A program made the position numbers and the translations under genes. DNA of 64,000 bases from Magnolia sinica (lineage: Eukaryota; Streptophyta; Magnoliopsida; Magnoliales; Magnoliaceae): positions 21,054,001-21,118,000 of the forward strand of contig NC_080574.1 in the NCBI RefSeq assembly GCF_029962835.1, read 5' to 3'. Below, one piece after another: positions 11,467 through 23,400 of the stretch. How positions within the stretch are numbered: the first letter of the stretch is position 1; every line of letters starts with the position of its first letter. The notes beneath the pieces were generated by a model. It worked only from the letters and a program-made list of their open reading frames with translations, had not been told where the DNA came from and made no database searches.

Positions 11467-14400
11467 ATGTGCTTGTGCACACACACAGGGAGTTAAATGG
11501 TGGATAGGCACCTGTCTTTGTGTGCTCTGCCTCATTACATCCTTTGTGAAGCAAACAACATGGTGGGAGGTTGTATATTTGCATCTAGACTCTAGAGCCT
11601 TGGGATATTGGGTCACATTATTACAATCCACTTGCATTGGTCGTCTTTTTCTTCTCAATATTTATTCCTTCTCTCAATAAATCATTCCTGTGTGCTCATA
11701 AAGTTTGTCTAGTGCTTTTCGGGTCATTTGTCGGTGGATTGCAATTCGACATTTGTCATTTTTTTGGGCTTCCATGGCCAATAGAGCACCTTGATTTTTT
11801 TTCATCTTCTTTTCCTTTTTTTTTTTGGTCAATGAGATTGTAGTGAGGGCATCAGGCGCAAACTTCATTTTGTTTAGTCTCCAAAGAAGCTTACTCAATT
11901 GCAGATTCTCTTTCAAAAGAGGCATTAGTAGGCCTACCCTTGTAATTAGCAATTGCCATTGATTGCTTAATGGGCAGGCATTGTTTTTCTCTTTTAATAA
12001 TAGCTTTAGTTTTCTATTAAAACAAGTGGGGCATGTCCATGTTGGCATGATTTTCAGTAAACATGGATTTATGCGCTAATTCTGTGCAGCCAACTATTTG
12101 GGGCCCTCCATGTCTATGTGTGCCTTGTATTTAGTGGTAATGCTTGGTAACTGCGCCCCAATGGCCCTTCTTTGCTTGCTTGTCCTTTGGGGTGTGCATG
12201 CAATAGTTTGGCTCAGGTTTATCAGTGGAGTTGTGTTGGCATGCAAGTGTTGTCAATGTGAGCCTTACCATGGCCAGTTTCCAAGAGCTTGGAAAAAGAG
12301 GAAGGTTGATGTCTAGTTAGAAGTCGATTTTTTTTTTTTTTTCCAATCTACACATAAACGCTGACCCTGAATTGTCAGGACAATGCTAAGATGATGATGG
12401 TGATGTCATTTAATTAGTCATTAATTAAGAAAAATAAGTTGGTGGATGGGTGTTAATTCCAGTGAAAATTGGGCCAAGTTTTAGGACTGAACTTTTTGTG
12501 AAGTCCTTTGTCAGAAGTCTCATCATGGACAAAAATTCAGGTCATGTTGGTCACCCTTTGGGCACTTGAACCATGGAAGGAATCTTTCTACTTCAAAGTT
12601 AATGATCCGAGTGCTAAATATTTCTTTTTTGCCCATGTTTCTGGAGTAGCTAATGAAAAATTGCTGATTCCTTAGTCAAAGAGGGAGGTTCGGGGGGGGG
12701 GGGGGGGGAGGGGGGGATGTGTGGGGTATCTTTGTACCGAATGAATTTCCCCTTGTGGGATGTTCTTTTTTTGCTCTCTCTCTCTCTCTCTATTTTTTTG
12801 ATGAGTCACAAAATTTATAGTAAAAGAAAAAAAAAACCGGTACAGAAAGAAGGGAATGGGGCCGCTGAGGTAGTGGACCACCTAAGCTCCCAGGAAAAGA
12901 AGATTATAGCCCTTAAGATTGTCTACATTAGCAGCCCATTCAAAGATAAACTGTTTTGCTCTGCGCACTGAGGACTCCACTGATTTAGACTCGTCTTTAA
13001 AACATCTACCGTTTCTTTCTTCCCAAACGGCCCACCAAACAGCCAGGAGGGCTATTCTCCAAATTGGGGTTCTTTGCTTACCAACTCTGACACCGTGCCA
13101 CGCCTTCAGAAGCCTACCTGTTGAGTTTGGAGCACACCAAGTAATTCCAAAAGGACTTAATATATTTGGCCAAATTTGATTGATATATGGGCAATGCACG
13201 AACAAATGGTCGGCCGTCTCTTCTTCAGCCATGCAACATAGGCAAACATTAGGGAGGATCACCCCCCTCCTCAAATTATCAACCGTAAACACCTTTTTCT
13301 TTCCGACCAACCACCCAAAGAAAGCTTAGGAGGAACCGAGTACTGCCAAATCTGGTTAGTTGTTGTTTCATCATCGTGAGTGGGATTGCTATCCAAAGAT
13401 TTGTAGAAAGACTTAACAGAAAATATACCCCTCCATATTAGCTTGTCTTCGGACAATAGATTCGGCTTGCAATTTGAAATACGATCAAGGAGGGCCATGT
13501 ACTCTGCAATATCCCAGTCTTGTAAATTTCTTCTGCATTCCAGATTCCATTCCAAGTTCCTACCAGATAAAGAGAGACACTTTGCTACTGAAATAGCTTG
13601 GTTTGGGACGATGCGATAACTATTTGGAAAGTCCGCTTTAAGGGCTACTTCTCCCATCCATCTATCTTCCCAGAATCCTACATTTTCACCATTACCTATA
13701 ACAAAGCCGATGTCTTTGAGGACCTCTTTTTTCATGGTAAGGATACCCCTCCATAGGGCCGAGGCCCTATATGAAGACTTTGGTCCACCACCCTCTCGAT
13801 GAACAACCATACTTACTTTTGATTTAGTTGTTCCATAAGATCCTAATCTCCACACCCACTTGCCTAGCAAAGCCCTGTTCATAGTCTTGAGAACTTTTAT
13901 CCTAGCTCCTCCTTCTTGAGTGTGCTTGCACACCTCCTTCCATTGAACCAAATGGAATTTCTTGTTGTCCTCTTTCTTGTGCCAAAGAAAATCGCGACTA
14001 GATTTTTCCAGAATAGCCAAAATCGAAGCAGGACATCTGAACAAAGACAAAGTATAACGGGAGATTCGATAAAGCCGACTTAATAAGGGTGACGGCGCCC
14101 CTAAAAGATAAATATTTGCATTTCCATCTGGCAAGGTATTTGTCAAATCTGTCTATGACCTTGTCCCAAAGAGATTTTGGAGGCTTTCCAATGCACAGCG
14201 GGAGACCCACGAATGAAGTTGGGAAAGTACCGGTGGAACAGTTAAAGAACTCTGCAAAAGAGCTGGTCTCTTCCTGTTCCATATTCATCCCAAGAATCTT
14301 AGTTTTTGCCATGTTAACTCTCAGCCTAGATACCGCCTCGAAACATTTGATCGTTGTGCGCAAATTACCCACCATCTCCTGATTAGCTTCACTGAAAAGA

Positions 14401-17400
14401 AGCGTATCATCCGCGAATTGGATATGGGAGATCGGCCTATCCATACCTTCAATTCTGATGCCACTAAGAATACCTTCTTCCTGACCTTTAGTTGACATTT
14501 TGGATAGAGTCTCCCCAACTATAAGGAAGAGGAAAGGCGACAACGGGTCCCCTTGACATAGCCCCTTGGAGCTTTTAAAAAAGCCTTTAGGGGAACCGTT
14601 CAGAAGAACCGAGAAGTGAGCCGACCCCACACACTCTCCTATCCACCCTTTCCACTTCTCGCCGAATCCCATACGAGTTAGCATATACCGGAGGAAACCC
14701 CAATCCACGTGATCGTATGCCTTCTCAATATCAAGCTTGCATAGGATGCCCTTTGATATGGATCTATGGTTGGAGTGAAGACATTTATATGCGATTAATG
14801 CATTGTCAATGATTTGTCTGCCCAGGATGAACGCACTTTGATTTCCAGATATCAAATTCCCTACCACCGATTTACCATGACTTTAGCGAGGATCTTGTAT
14901 GGGCTACCTATTAGACTAATCGGTCTAAAATCTTTGAAGGAGACCGCTTCCGGGAACTGGGAAGATCTTCGGAGTGGTTATAGACTTTTTCAGCGAATTC
15001 TATGATAGGGGGCGCCTTCTCTAAAGGGCTTGGAGCCTCTTTCATTGCTTTAATCCCCAAATTAAAGCAATGAAAGATTTTTGGTGTCAGTTACCGATAA
15101 ACTGTCGAGTTGTAGGAAATCTAGAGCAGGCCTTTTCCAATCATCTCCCTTGAGTAAGTCGCTGAAAAAAATTAACTGCCCCTTCCGGTATTTAATCTTT
15201 ATCTTCAATCCGTATATCATTCACCTCTATGCTATTGATCCTGTTATATCTGAAACGTGCATTGGCTACACTGTGAAAAAACTAAGTGTTTTTGTCCCCC
15301 TCTCCAATCCATCTGGCTCGTGATTGTTGCTTCCAGGCAATTTCATCTTCTAACACTGGCCGAAATATTTTGGATTATCTGAATTCTATTTGACAATTGC
15401 TCTGTTGTCATGGAGCCTCCTTCTACGCTATCATCAATTTCCTGCAGGTTTGATAACAACGAGTCCATTTCCTTCGCCCTGATACATAAATACTTCGCTC
15501 TCCATTGTTTAATCTTCTCCTTCAGAAGTTTCAGTTTGCTGCTAAGTCTGAAGCCAACGTAACCTTCCACTACAAAACTAGACCACCAATCTTTAATAAG
15601 CTGTGAGAAACCTGTAATCTTCAGCCAGGATATTTCAAACCTGAATGGTTTGGGGCCCCAGCTCTGATCTTCCGTTGTGAGAATCACCGAGCAGTGATCA
15701 GATGTGGTTCTCAGTAGGGCTGATTGGGACACCAAAGGGAAGCATTTGATCCAATAAGTGGATACCAAAAACTTGTCCAGTCTGGATAGAGTCAGATTTA
15801 GTCTATCGTTGGTCCAGGTGAACCTAGAGCCTAAAAGGGGGAGGTCCAGCAGCTCATGGTCGTTGATCCAAGAAGAGAAATTCCGCATTGCTGGAGAAAC
15901 CTTGGTATCGTGCGATTTTTCTTCAGCATATCTTGTAATATTAAAATACCCACATCGACACCAAGGACCGTCAAATCTGCTCCTAGCAGCATTAAGTTCC
16001 ACCCAAAAATCTTCTCCGCTAACTTCAGAAGTAGGACCATAGACTGAGGTAACTAGGCAGTGTAAATCAGAGGAGAAATTTTTCAGAAGCACTGACAGGG
16101 AGAATTCTCCAACTATTCACTAGAGACCAAGCGGAAGATTTCCAAGCCACTAGGATACCCCCCACACTGCCAGATGCATTCAGCACAACCCATTTGGCAT
16201 CTTGGGCCTTCCAGAGGGAGCCCATCATCGGAACAGAAAAATTTTGAACTTTCGTCTCCTGGAAACAAATCACATTTGGATTGTTTTGATCGCATGTTGC
16301 TTTGAGAAGTCTTCTTTTCTGCTTCAACCTGACTCCTCTAACATTCCACGAGAGGATCTTCATAGCGAAACTGAACTGCCCCTTTTTTATGTAATCCCTG
16401 TTCCCGATTTGGTGCCATAAGATGTATTGAGGGTAGATGTGAGACTGTGAAGTTCCCTATTGCTGCACGATCTAGAGGGACGCTGTCTGGGTGATCTTGT
16501 TGCTATTAATGGTCGACCTCGGGACTTGACACAATGTAAAAGGGCGATGTAATCTTCTGGACAATCCCTGAATGATAACCCAAGAGATCTTCCCACGTGT
16601 CCAATGGCATCTCTGATCCATTTTTTTTTCCCCCTGAATGACATCTCTATCAAATTGGCCCTTTGAGAATCAACATCCGCCTTCAACGCCAGACAGAAGT
16701 CCATATCTTGTGATGTATTTCCCACCCGAATCTGCAAGGGCTCTGCTTCGATGACGTCTTCTATTCTTTCCTCTTGGAAGAGGGTGGTTAGCTTTCTCTG
16801 TTGAGCTGCTTCTTGGGGAAATGGGGGAGGATAAAGGATTAGTCCTGATTCTCTGAATTCCACGATCGACAGTCAAGTTCGGGAGGATCTTCAATCTCCC
16901 ACGTTAGTGGCATCGAACCAGGGAGAGGGGATTCATTAGAAACCCACCAAGGAGGATCAGTTGTTCGGGTAGGGCCTGAACCCATTTGACGCGGAGGTGG
17001 GGAGATCTTCCAGGTCACTCTGGCAGATGGAGGAATCGGATAATCTCCTATGGCGAAAAAGTCTCCCGCTAAAAGCGCAGAGACTTCTCGCATCTTACGA
17101 CGAGGGGACGGCTTGGCTGAAGGCTCTGAACGTAACGAATGATTGAGATCTAAAGATGGTCGGGTCGGGATGTTTGAAGCAGGCGTATCTGACGATATAT
17201 GGACTCCCGAACCTGCAGACACTCCCCATCCTAAATCCGAGCCTTCGGCACGTACAACGGATGTGCCACGCGTCCCCTAATTAAGTAGACAGTTCAGCTT
17301 TAACGGGACTCTCGAGGAGTTGGCAGCGCTAGGGTGACGTGGATGACTCTCCTCCAGCCACACGGTGATGGGTGCGATACTCGATGATTGACGCGTGTCG

Positions 17401-20400
17401 TGGTTGGGAATCCCGGGGCCACACGTCCTGCAATCCGAAATTACTCTGTCCCCTCGGTAGCTGTAGACAGCTGTGTCTGTTGGACTATCGAGGGAAAGAG
17501 TCGGAACTCCAGCGATACACGAAATCCGTGCTCCTTCATCAGCTTCCATGGTTGTCGGCGTTGCAGGCGAACATTGGACAGACCCCTTGATCCTCCAGAA
17601 ATCTCCCCTACGTGGAATGGGGTCGTCTTTATTCTTCATTTGCACTGGCAGGGATATGATCCTATCTTCCACCTCCACCTAAATATGTAAGGGTAGCGTC
17701 TCTCCCTTCTTCCATCTCACCCTGACTTTGATCACGCCCATCTCCTCTCCCAGGAGCGTCTTAGGATCGATTTCGATGAATTTCTCTATAGTGCCTGCTG
17801 CCTTGAGGAAGAATTCTTCACACCACAGCTCCAGTGGGACTGACCAAATGAGGATCCAAACATCTTCCATACCGAAGAGGGAGAACTCGTCCCAGCTCTG
17901 AATCGTTAGGATCGGCCCCTCTTTGTGTAGCACTCCAGCGCAGATGAGGATATCCGGGTTAACTCCTAGACTCAGCTTTAATCGGAGTTCTTTGTATCCT
18001 ATCGGTCGGATGCTATATTGTTCCGGCTGGACCCTACAACTTTCTTCTATCCAGGTTCTGACTTGGGGTATCGAGGCGCCTTCTCTTGTTGTCATGACCA
18101 CTGAGTTCTGTAGATTTCTTTTAGATCCTTCTAGACAGGATTGCGAGATATGCACCACCTGATCAGAACGTAGATTATCCTTCTCAGTAACCTCTCCCTG
18201 CACCTTCTCTTGAGAATTGCTGGCTTTGTTGGAGAAGGTTAGGTTTTCTGATGCCGCCTCCTTAGATTGAAGTAGCACATCTTTGAACGATGGAACTTTC
18301 TTCTAATGGATACGTCTCAGCGATGTCTCCTTGATCGGTTTTGGTTTTAGAGGTTCGGTACCAACTTTCGCTCTGTGTTTCGGGCCAAATCTCGCTCTCT
18401 AGACTAGAAGTTTAACCCCCCTGAAACTTTCGTCATGAAGCATCCAGACAGCCCTAGTCAGTTCCTCTTCTGAGCTCATCCTGACCAACGCAAAGTCCCT
18501 GTAGGCACCATCGTTCCTGTCCCTTGGCCTAACCACATCCATCACCACACCAGCTCGGCCGAAAACTTCGGCGGAGTTTATAGGTGCCCATCCTTCTGGA
18601 TACCCTTCACAAATAGGGTTGGGTAGCTTGTAGTGTCTTTCCTTCCTCTGAACTCTTGTTGCGATTTCCCTTTCCTCTTTCTATTTCGGATTGTTTGCCA
18701 TTTCTCGGAGTTTACCCGATCATACGGGGTGTCCGAAGCTCCCGCAAGACCAATCTTCGGTTCGATAGGCACCTCCTCCAGAACACCCTGAAGGCCACAT
18801 CTATCTTCGCCTTTTGTTCTCTGTCCGCTGAATGGACTATAGTCACCACTCCTACTGCCGCTAGCTTCTCTTCTACCCCCACTAACTCCACTCATCGTCA
18901 CCATGCTATCCTTGATCACAGTCACAGTCCGCTTGTCACCATGCTCTGCTCTGGTTTTCAAGTTGAAGGATAATCTCTGGTTTTACCTCCTGAGATTACA
19001 AACCATCAAAACAATAGAGAAAGATTCAAGGATTGGACAAAAGAAACCTTTTCTTTCTTTCTTTCTTTCGAAGAAGAAGACTAATGTGCTTCCAAAGTAT
19101 TTAGGGCCAGCTTTGTGGGTTGCACATGTCTAAAGAGACAGAGAGGCCATGTTTCCAAAGTATTTAGGGCCAGCTTTGTGGTTTGCATGGCAGTTGTTCT
19201 TGCATTTGCATCTATGTATGATTCACTTTTAGGCTTGATGATAAATGATTTCTTTTTTATTCAGTTTCATCATCATCTAAGCTTTTCCCAAGTCCCAACT
19301 AATTGGGGTCAGCTACATGAATCGTGTTCTGCAATTGTCAGAATTCTTGATAAATGTTGTGACAAAAGTTTCATGCCAGCAAATTGTCAGGATTCTTATT
19401 GTGTTCTGTCATTAAATTCCTGTGATGGACTACCTTATCACATAATGACTTTTCAACTTGGCTTTCTATTGGGAAGGTCACTTATACTATGAATGGCTGA
19501 TAGTTTTACGATTGTAAGAAGGATCGCGTTAGAAATAATTTTTGCATGTCCTTTTGAGTAAGTGATATTTTTAGCTTGAGCTAAACAGAGAAAAAATCAT
19601 TTTGCTAACTATAACTTTCTTAGTTAATTGAAATGACCTTCATTATGCGTTACTCCAGGATAAATTATTTATACATGTTTTTCTTCGCACTATCATTGTT
19701 TCCCCAGCCTATTCGTATGCTTTCTATTCAGTTCTTGTTATCATCGTCATCATAATCATGATCAAGCCTTATCCCAACTAATTGGTGTCAGCTACATGAA
19801 TCCTGTTCCCCTATTCCACTCTATCGAGGGCCATAACTTCAGTTAGACCAAAGGTCAACTGGTCTTGTTATGCTAATTTTTGTTTGGTTCACTGTGAAGA
19901 TCTTGCAGAACAAATCAAGGGTGCTGATAGATATAGAGCTTTGACCCTCTTACGTGGCTTCTTCTTCTGGTTACAGGTGACCTGTTACTTCGACATGTGT
20001 GTTTCATTATGTTCATATAAATGCTTGAATATTTTGTAGTTGAATTTTGAGGTTTACATCGCTTCCAATTTTCTAGGTCCAATAATGAACACTGAACACA
20101 AAAATATTGCATGTCAAGGCAAATTGGACCAACAATGAATTGAGATCAAGACACTGTTGTTTATTGGATGATACACTTGTATTATCACATGGATAACTTT
20201 GTTGATTGTCAATCTCAATCTTACTATTCTTGACTTGCATTTACCACATATCATGTCACATCAATTTGGGATTGATGTTGCTTGACATGCATTTTTCTAA
20301 AAAAAATGTGTAATTTCTTTTATGCCGTTGGCATGCTATTTATGTGAGCCTTGGTGCCCTTTGCATTTTTCGAGGCTTTGTGCTTTCCTTAATAAAATCC

Positions 20401-23400
20401 TCATCATCTTTTTTTCTTTTTTTTTTTTTAAAAAAAAAGGAAAGAAAGAAAAGGAAAAAAAGAAAAGAAAAAAGCTCTTTATGTGAGTGTTTTTTTTTGC
20501 AAAGGTAGCTCTTTATGTGATTTACCTGCACACATTTGTGAAGCCTAATTGTGTGTAGGGCTGCAACTTCTGTTTGGGTCAACTTGAAACCGATTGACCC
20601 AGGTTCCAGTTGGAAAATGCCAACCCCATTTGAAATTGGGTCGGGTTCGGGTTGAGCAAATTTGGGTCATGTTAGGTTGGGTCGGGAACAATCACATGGA
20701 TTTAGGTCGGGTTGGATCGGGTTAGGTTGGGTTGGGTTGAGGAGTATAGACAAGGTATTCAATAACGGCAATGGTGGCCGTGATGGCTACCCTTATGGCC
20801 ATTTATAATATTGGCCGTGACGGCTAGCCTTATGGCCATTTATGATATGGGCTGTAACAGCCGTTAGTTACACCCCTCGTAATGGCTGTTAGCCCTTATA
20901 ATGGTAGATTTTATTTTTATTTATTATTTATTTAGAAAAAAATGCATCGGCCCTGTATTAGCCCGTATTGACCTGTTACAGGCCCATATCACCCCATTAC
21001 GGCCTTGTATTGGCCCTCTATGTTCATTTTTTTTCTTCAAATTGGGCATTACAGCTCCATATCGTGTAACAGTCACCCCTGTTACCGTTAGATAACGGCT
21101 GTTACGTAACTGTTTTTGAATAACATGACTATGGAGGAATTCAGGTTGTCTTCAGGTTAGGCACCTTTGGTTGGAATTTGGGTCAGGTCAGTTTGCAGTT
21201 GTGTTCTCTTTTGGTAAGCTAGGGCTTGGGTTGACTGTCAACCCGACCTAACCCTCCTGAGTTGCACCTCTAATTGCATGTGTATGTATGTAATATATAT
21301 ATTATTTAAGTTCCTGAAGACTTGCTCCTTAAGTCTGAACAAGAGTCTTGGTTCGAAGTAGAGAGAGAGGGACATCACTAGATCAGTTGGCTCAGCTCTG
21401 AAAACTGACCGACGAGAATGTTTTACAAACTTGCGAAACTGATCTGATGTTTCATGGAAGCACAATTTCTTAAGAGTGGAAAATGGGATAATAATTATGG
21501 GAAGGGATTCCTGGAGCACCAATGATGCAGTCACATCCCCAATACCATGAGTAGACCCCACATGACCCCATGTGCAGGCAATCTCGTGATGTGTAAATTA
21601 TTGGGTAATTGTCATTTTTATACTTTCTAATAAAGGACTTGACTAAGATACTCTTACTTGTGGGCTGACTGAAGTTTAACCCATATACACATATATTCTG
21701 GTCATTTTTTATTTGATTAGGGATTTCTTTATGTTGAGGTCTATATAAAGACCATTTTGGACATCATCATCATCTAAATCTTATCCCTACTAACTGAGGT
21801 CAGCTACAAGAATCCTGTACCACTTGAGATTCGTGATAAAAGTTGTGGCAAAAGTTTCATGTCAGCTGCCAACCTGATGCGACCCTATGAGCTTGGCTTC
21901 GGCAATGAGAACTCAGAACTCCTACTGGCATTATTCCAGCACAATTTATAGGCAATGAATAATAATGTTTCTGAAAGGTTACGATAAATCAAAGTAGGGG
22001 GGGGGGGATGGAGTGGCGAGAAAAAAAAGGTAAACAGGTGAGTTGACAATTCGGTGGTTCATTGCATTGAGAAGGGGAAGGAGATCGTTTCGGTTGCTGA
22101 AAGAGGGAGGGACAGGGGTGGTTCATTGCATTGAGAAGGGGAAGGAGATCGTTTCGGTTGCTGAAAGAGGGAGGGACAGGGGATTGGACAACCGTTGGTG
22201 GCAAGAAATCAAAGCTCAAGAAGAATGGGAGAATGGGGATGTAAGCATTATCAGGCTTCCCAGCTGGGTGGCTGCCGGTAAATTTTGAATGAGTTTTTGG
22301 TAGAGCTGGTAGGGTAATGGAGGTTGTAATTCCTCAAGAGCGAAATTCCTCGATTCTTCAAAGTTTTGCCTTTCTTTGGATGAGCTCGGAGGAGGAAGTG
22401 GAGAAAGCTGTGAAGTTGCTGAACAGTGAAAAATTCGGAGGTCAGAAACTCGGTGTTCAGAAAGCACGCTACGGGCAAGAAATTAAAAACAGGGAAGGTA
22501 AAAGGGGCAAGGAGCAGAGGATTAAACACATTCAAAATTCTGAGACGGTTAATGGGCAGACAGCCATACAATATACAGCTGTGAGGTCGAAAGGATCTAG
22601 TAGTGTTGCGACTTTGAATCCTCCATCTCTGAAATCCCTCTATATTTTTTTTCATCACCAAAAACCTCTCTAAATTTAGGCTAACATATAGCCCAGTCCA
22701 CTGCTAACGATATAATCAGCCTTTTCGGTGATTTGACCAAAACTTCCTTGCCTTAATTTTTTTTGCTATTTCTCTCCTTCCAAATGCCCTGCATAACATC
22801 AAACAGAAGCATTTTCCAAATGACTGATTCTTTGGCATTATATGCCCTTTCTCGCAATCCAGAACCAAACTCATGATGCAGCTACATAGGACCTGTGATA
22901 TTCTGAACGCTCTAAAGAGGAAGTACCAGACGTCACTGGCAACAGAACGATTAATGAAAAGGTGGTAAACCGATTCTTCTCCCTTTCTACACATGATCCA
23001 CATAATTGGAGTGGCAAACTTTCTATTCTTGAGATTGTTGAGAGTGAGTATTTTGTTTGCCGTGGTGATCCAAGAAAACACTTGGAACTCTCGGCAGAGC
23101 AGAGGATTTCTGCACCGTAGCAAGCAGGGAATGGGCACCATCATGAGATGCTATTCTCTTGTCATATGTTAACTCGAAAACTTTGTTTTCGTAAGTCCTG
23201 CAATGGGATGTGATATGTTACGTTGAAGTTGTGAGTAAGTGATAGCTTTGTTTTTCCAAGTCTTGTGATGGGATTTTTTCTTGGTTAGATGCCTTGAAGG
23301 CCATTGGTGCGACGTCATGGCAATGATAGTTTGACTATACCCAGTGTTTTAAGTATCGACGATATTGGCCAATATATCCCGCAATATATCTTGTATCCTA

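Larger units (their letters stand above)
12790..19000 (-). mobile_element. nearly complete L1-type LINE, antisense in gene A intron 2
   Basis: About 6.2 kb with the full L1 order on the minus strand: ORF1 (18961 to about 16390), endonuclease (from 16363), reverse transcriptase (about 14870-14000) and zf-RVT cysteine domain (about 13310-12882). A short 3' UTR ends at an A-run/(GA)n mix at about 12768-12800. A few frameshifts and stops interrupt it, so it is probably inactive but not ancient. No target-site duplication was recognised, and the 5' boundary is approximate. It lies antisense to the host gene, the orientation generally better tolerated in introns. Confidence 0.88.

Noticed and set aside
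11384..11658. ORFs with CVCVCV or HTHTHT runs
   Set aside because: Produced by the (CA)n tract at 11427-11465.
12098..12316. 72-aa plus ORF with hydrophobic segments
   Set aside because: No conserved motif or splice evidence; it lies within TE-rich intron 2.
19115..19492. 125-aa plus-strand ORF
   Set aside because: It crosses an RTE tail and a local duplication inside gene A intron 2; the peptide has no conserved block.
20580..20760. GGGTTGGGTCGGG repeats as interstitial telomere
   Set aside because: The words are degenerate, not TTTAGGG arrays, and are bounded by hAT-like TIRs, so they are element arms.
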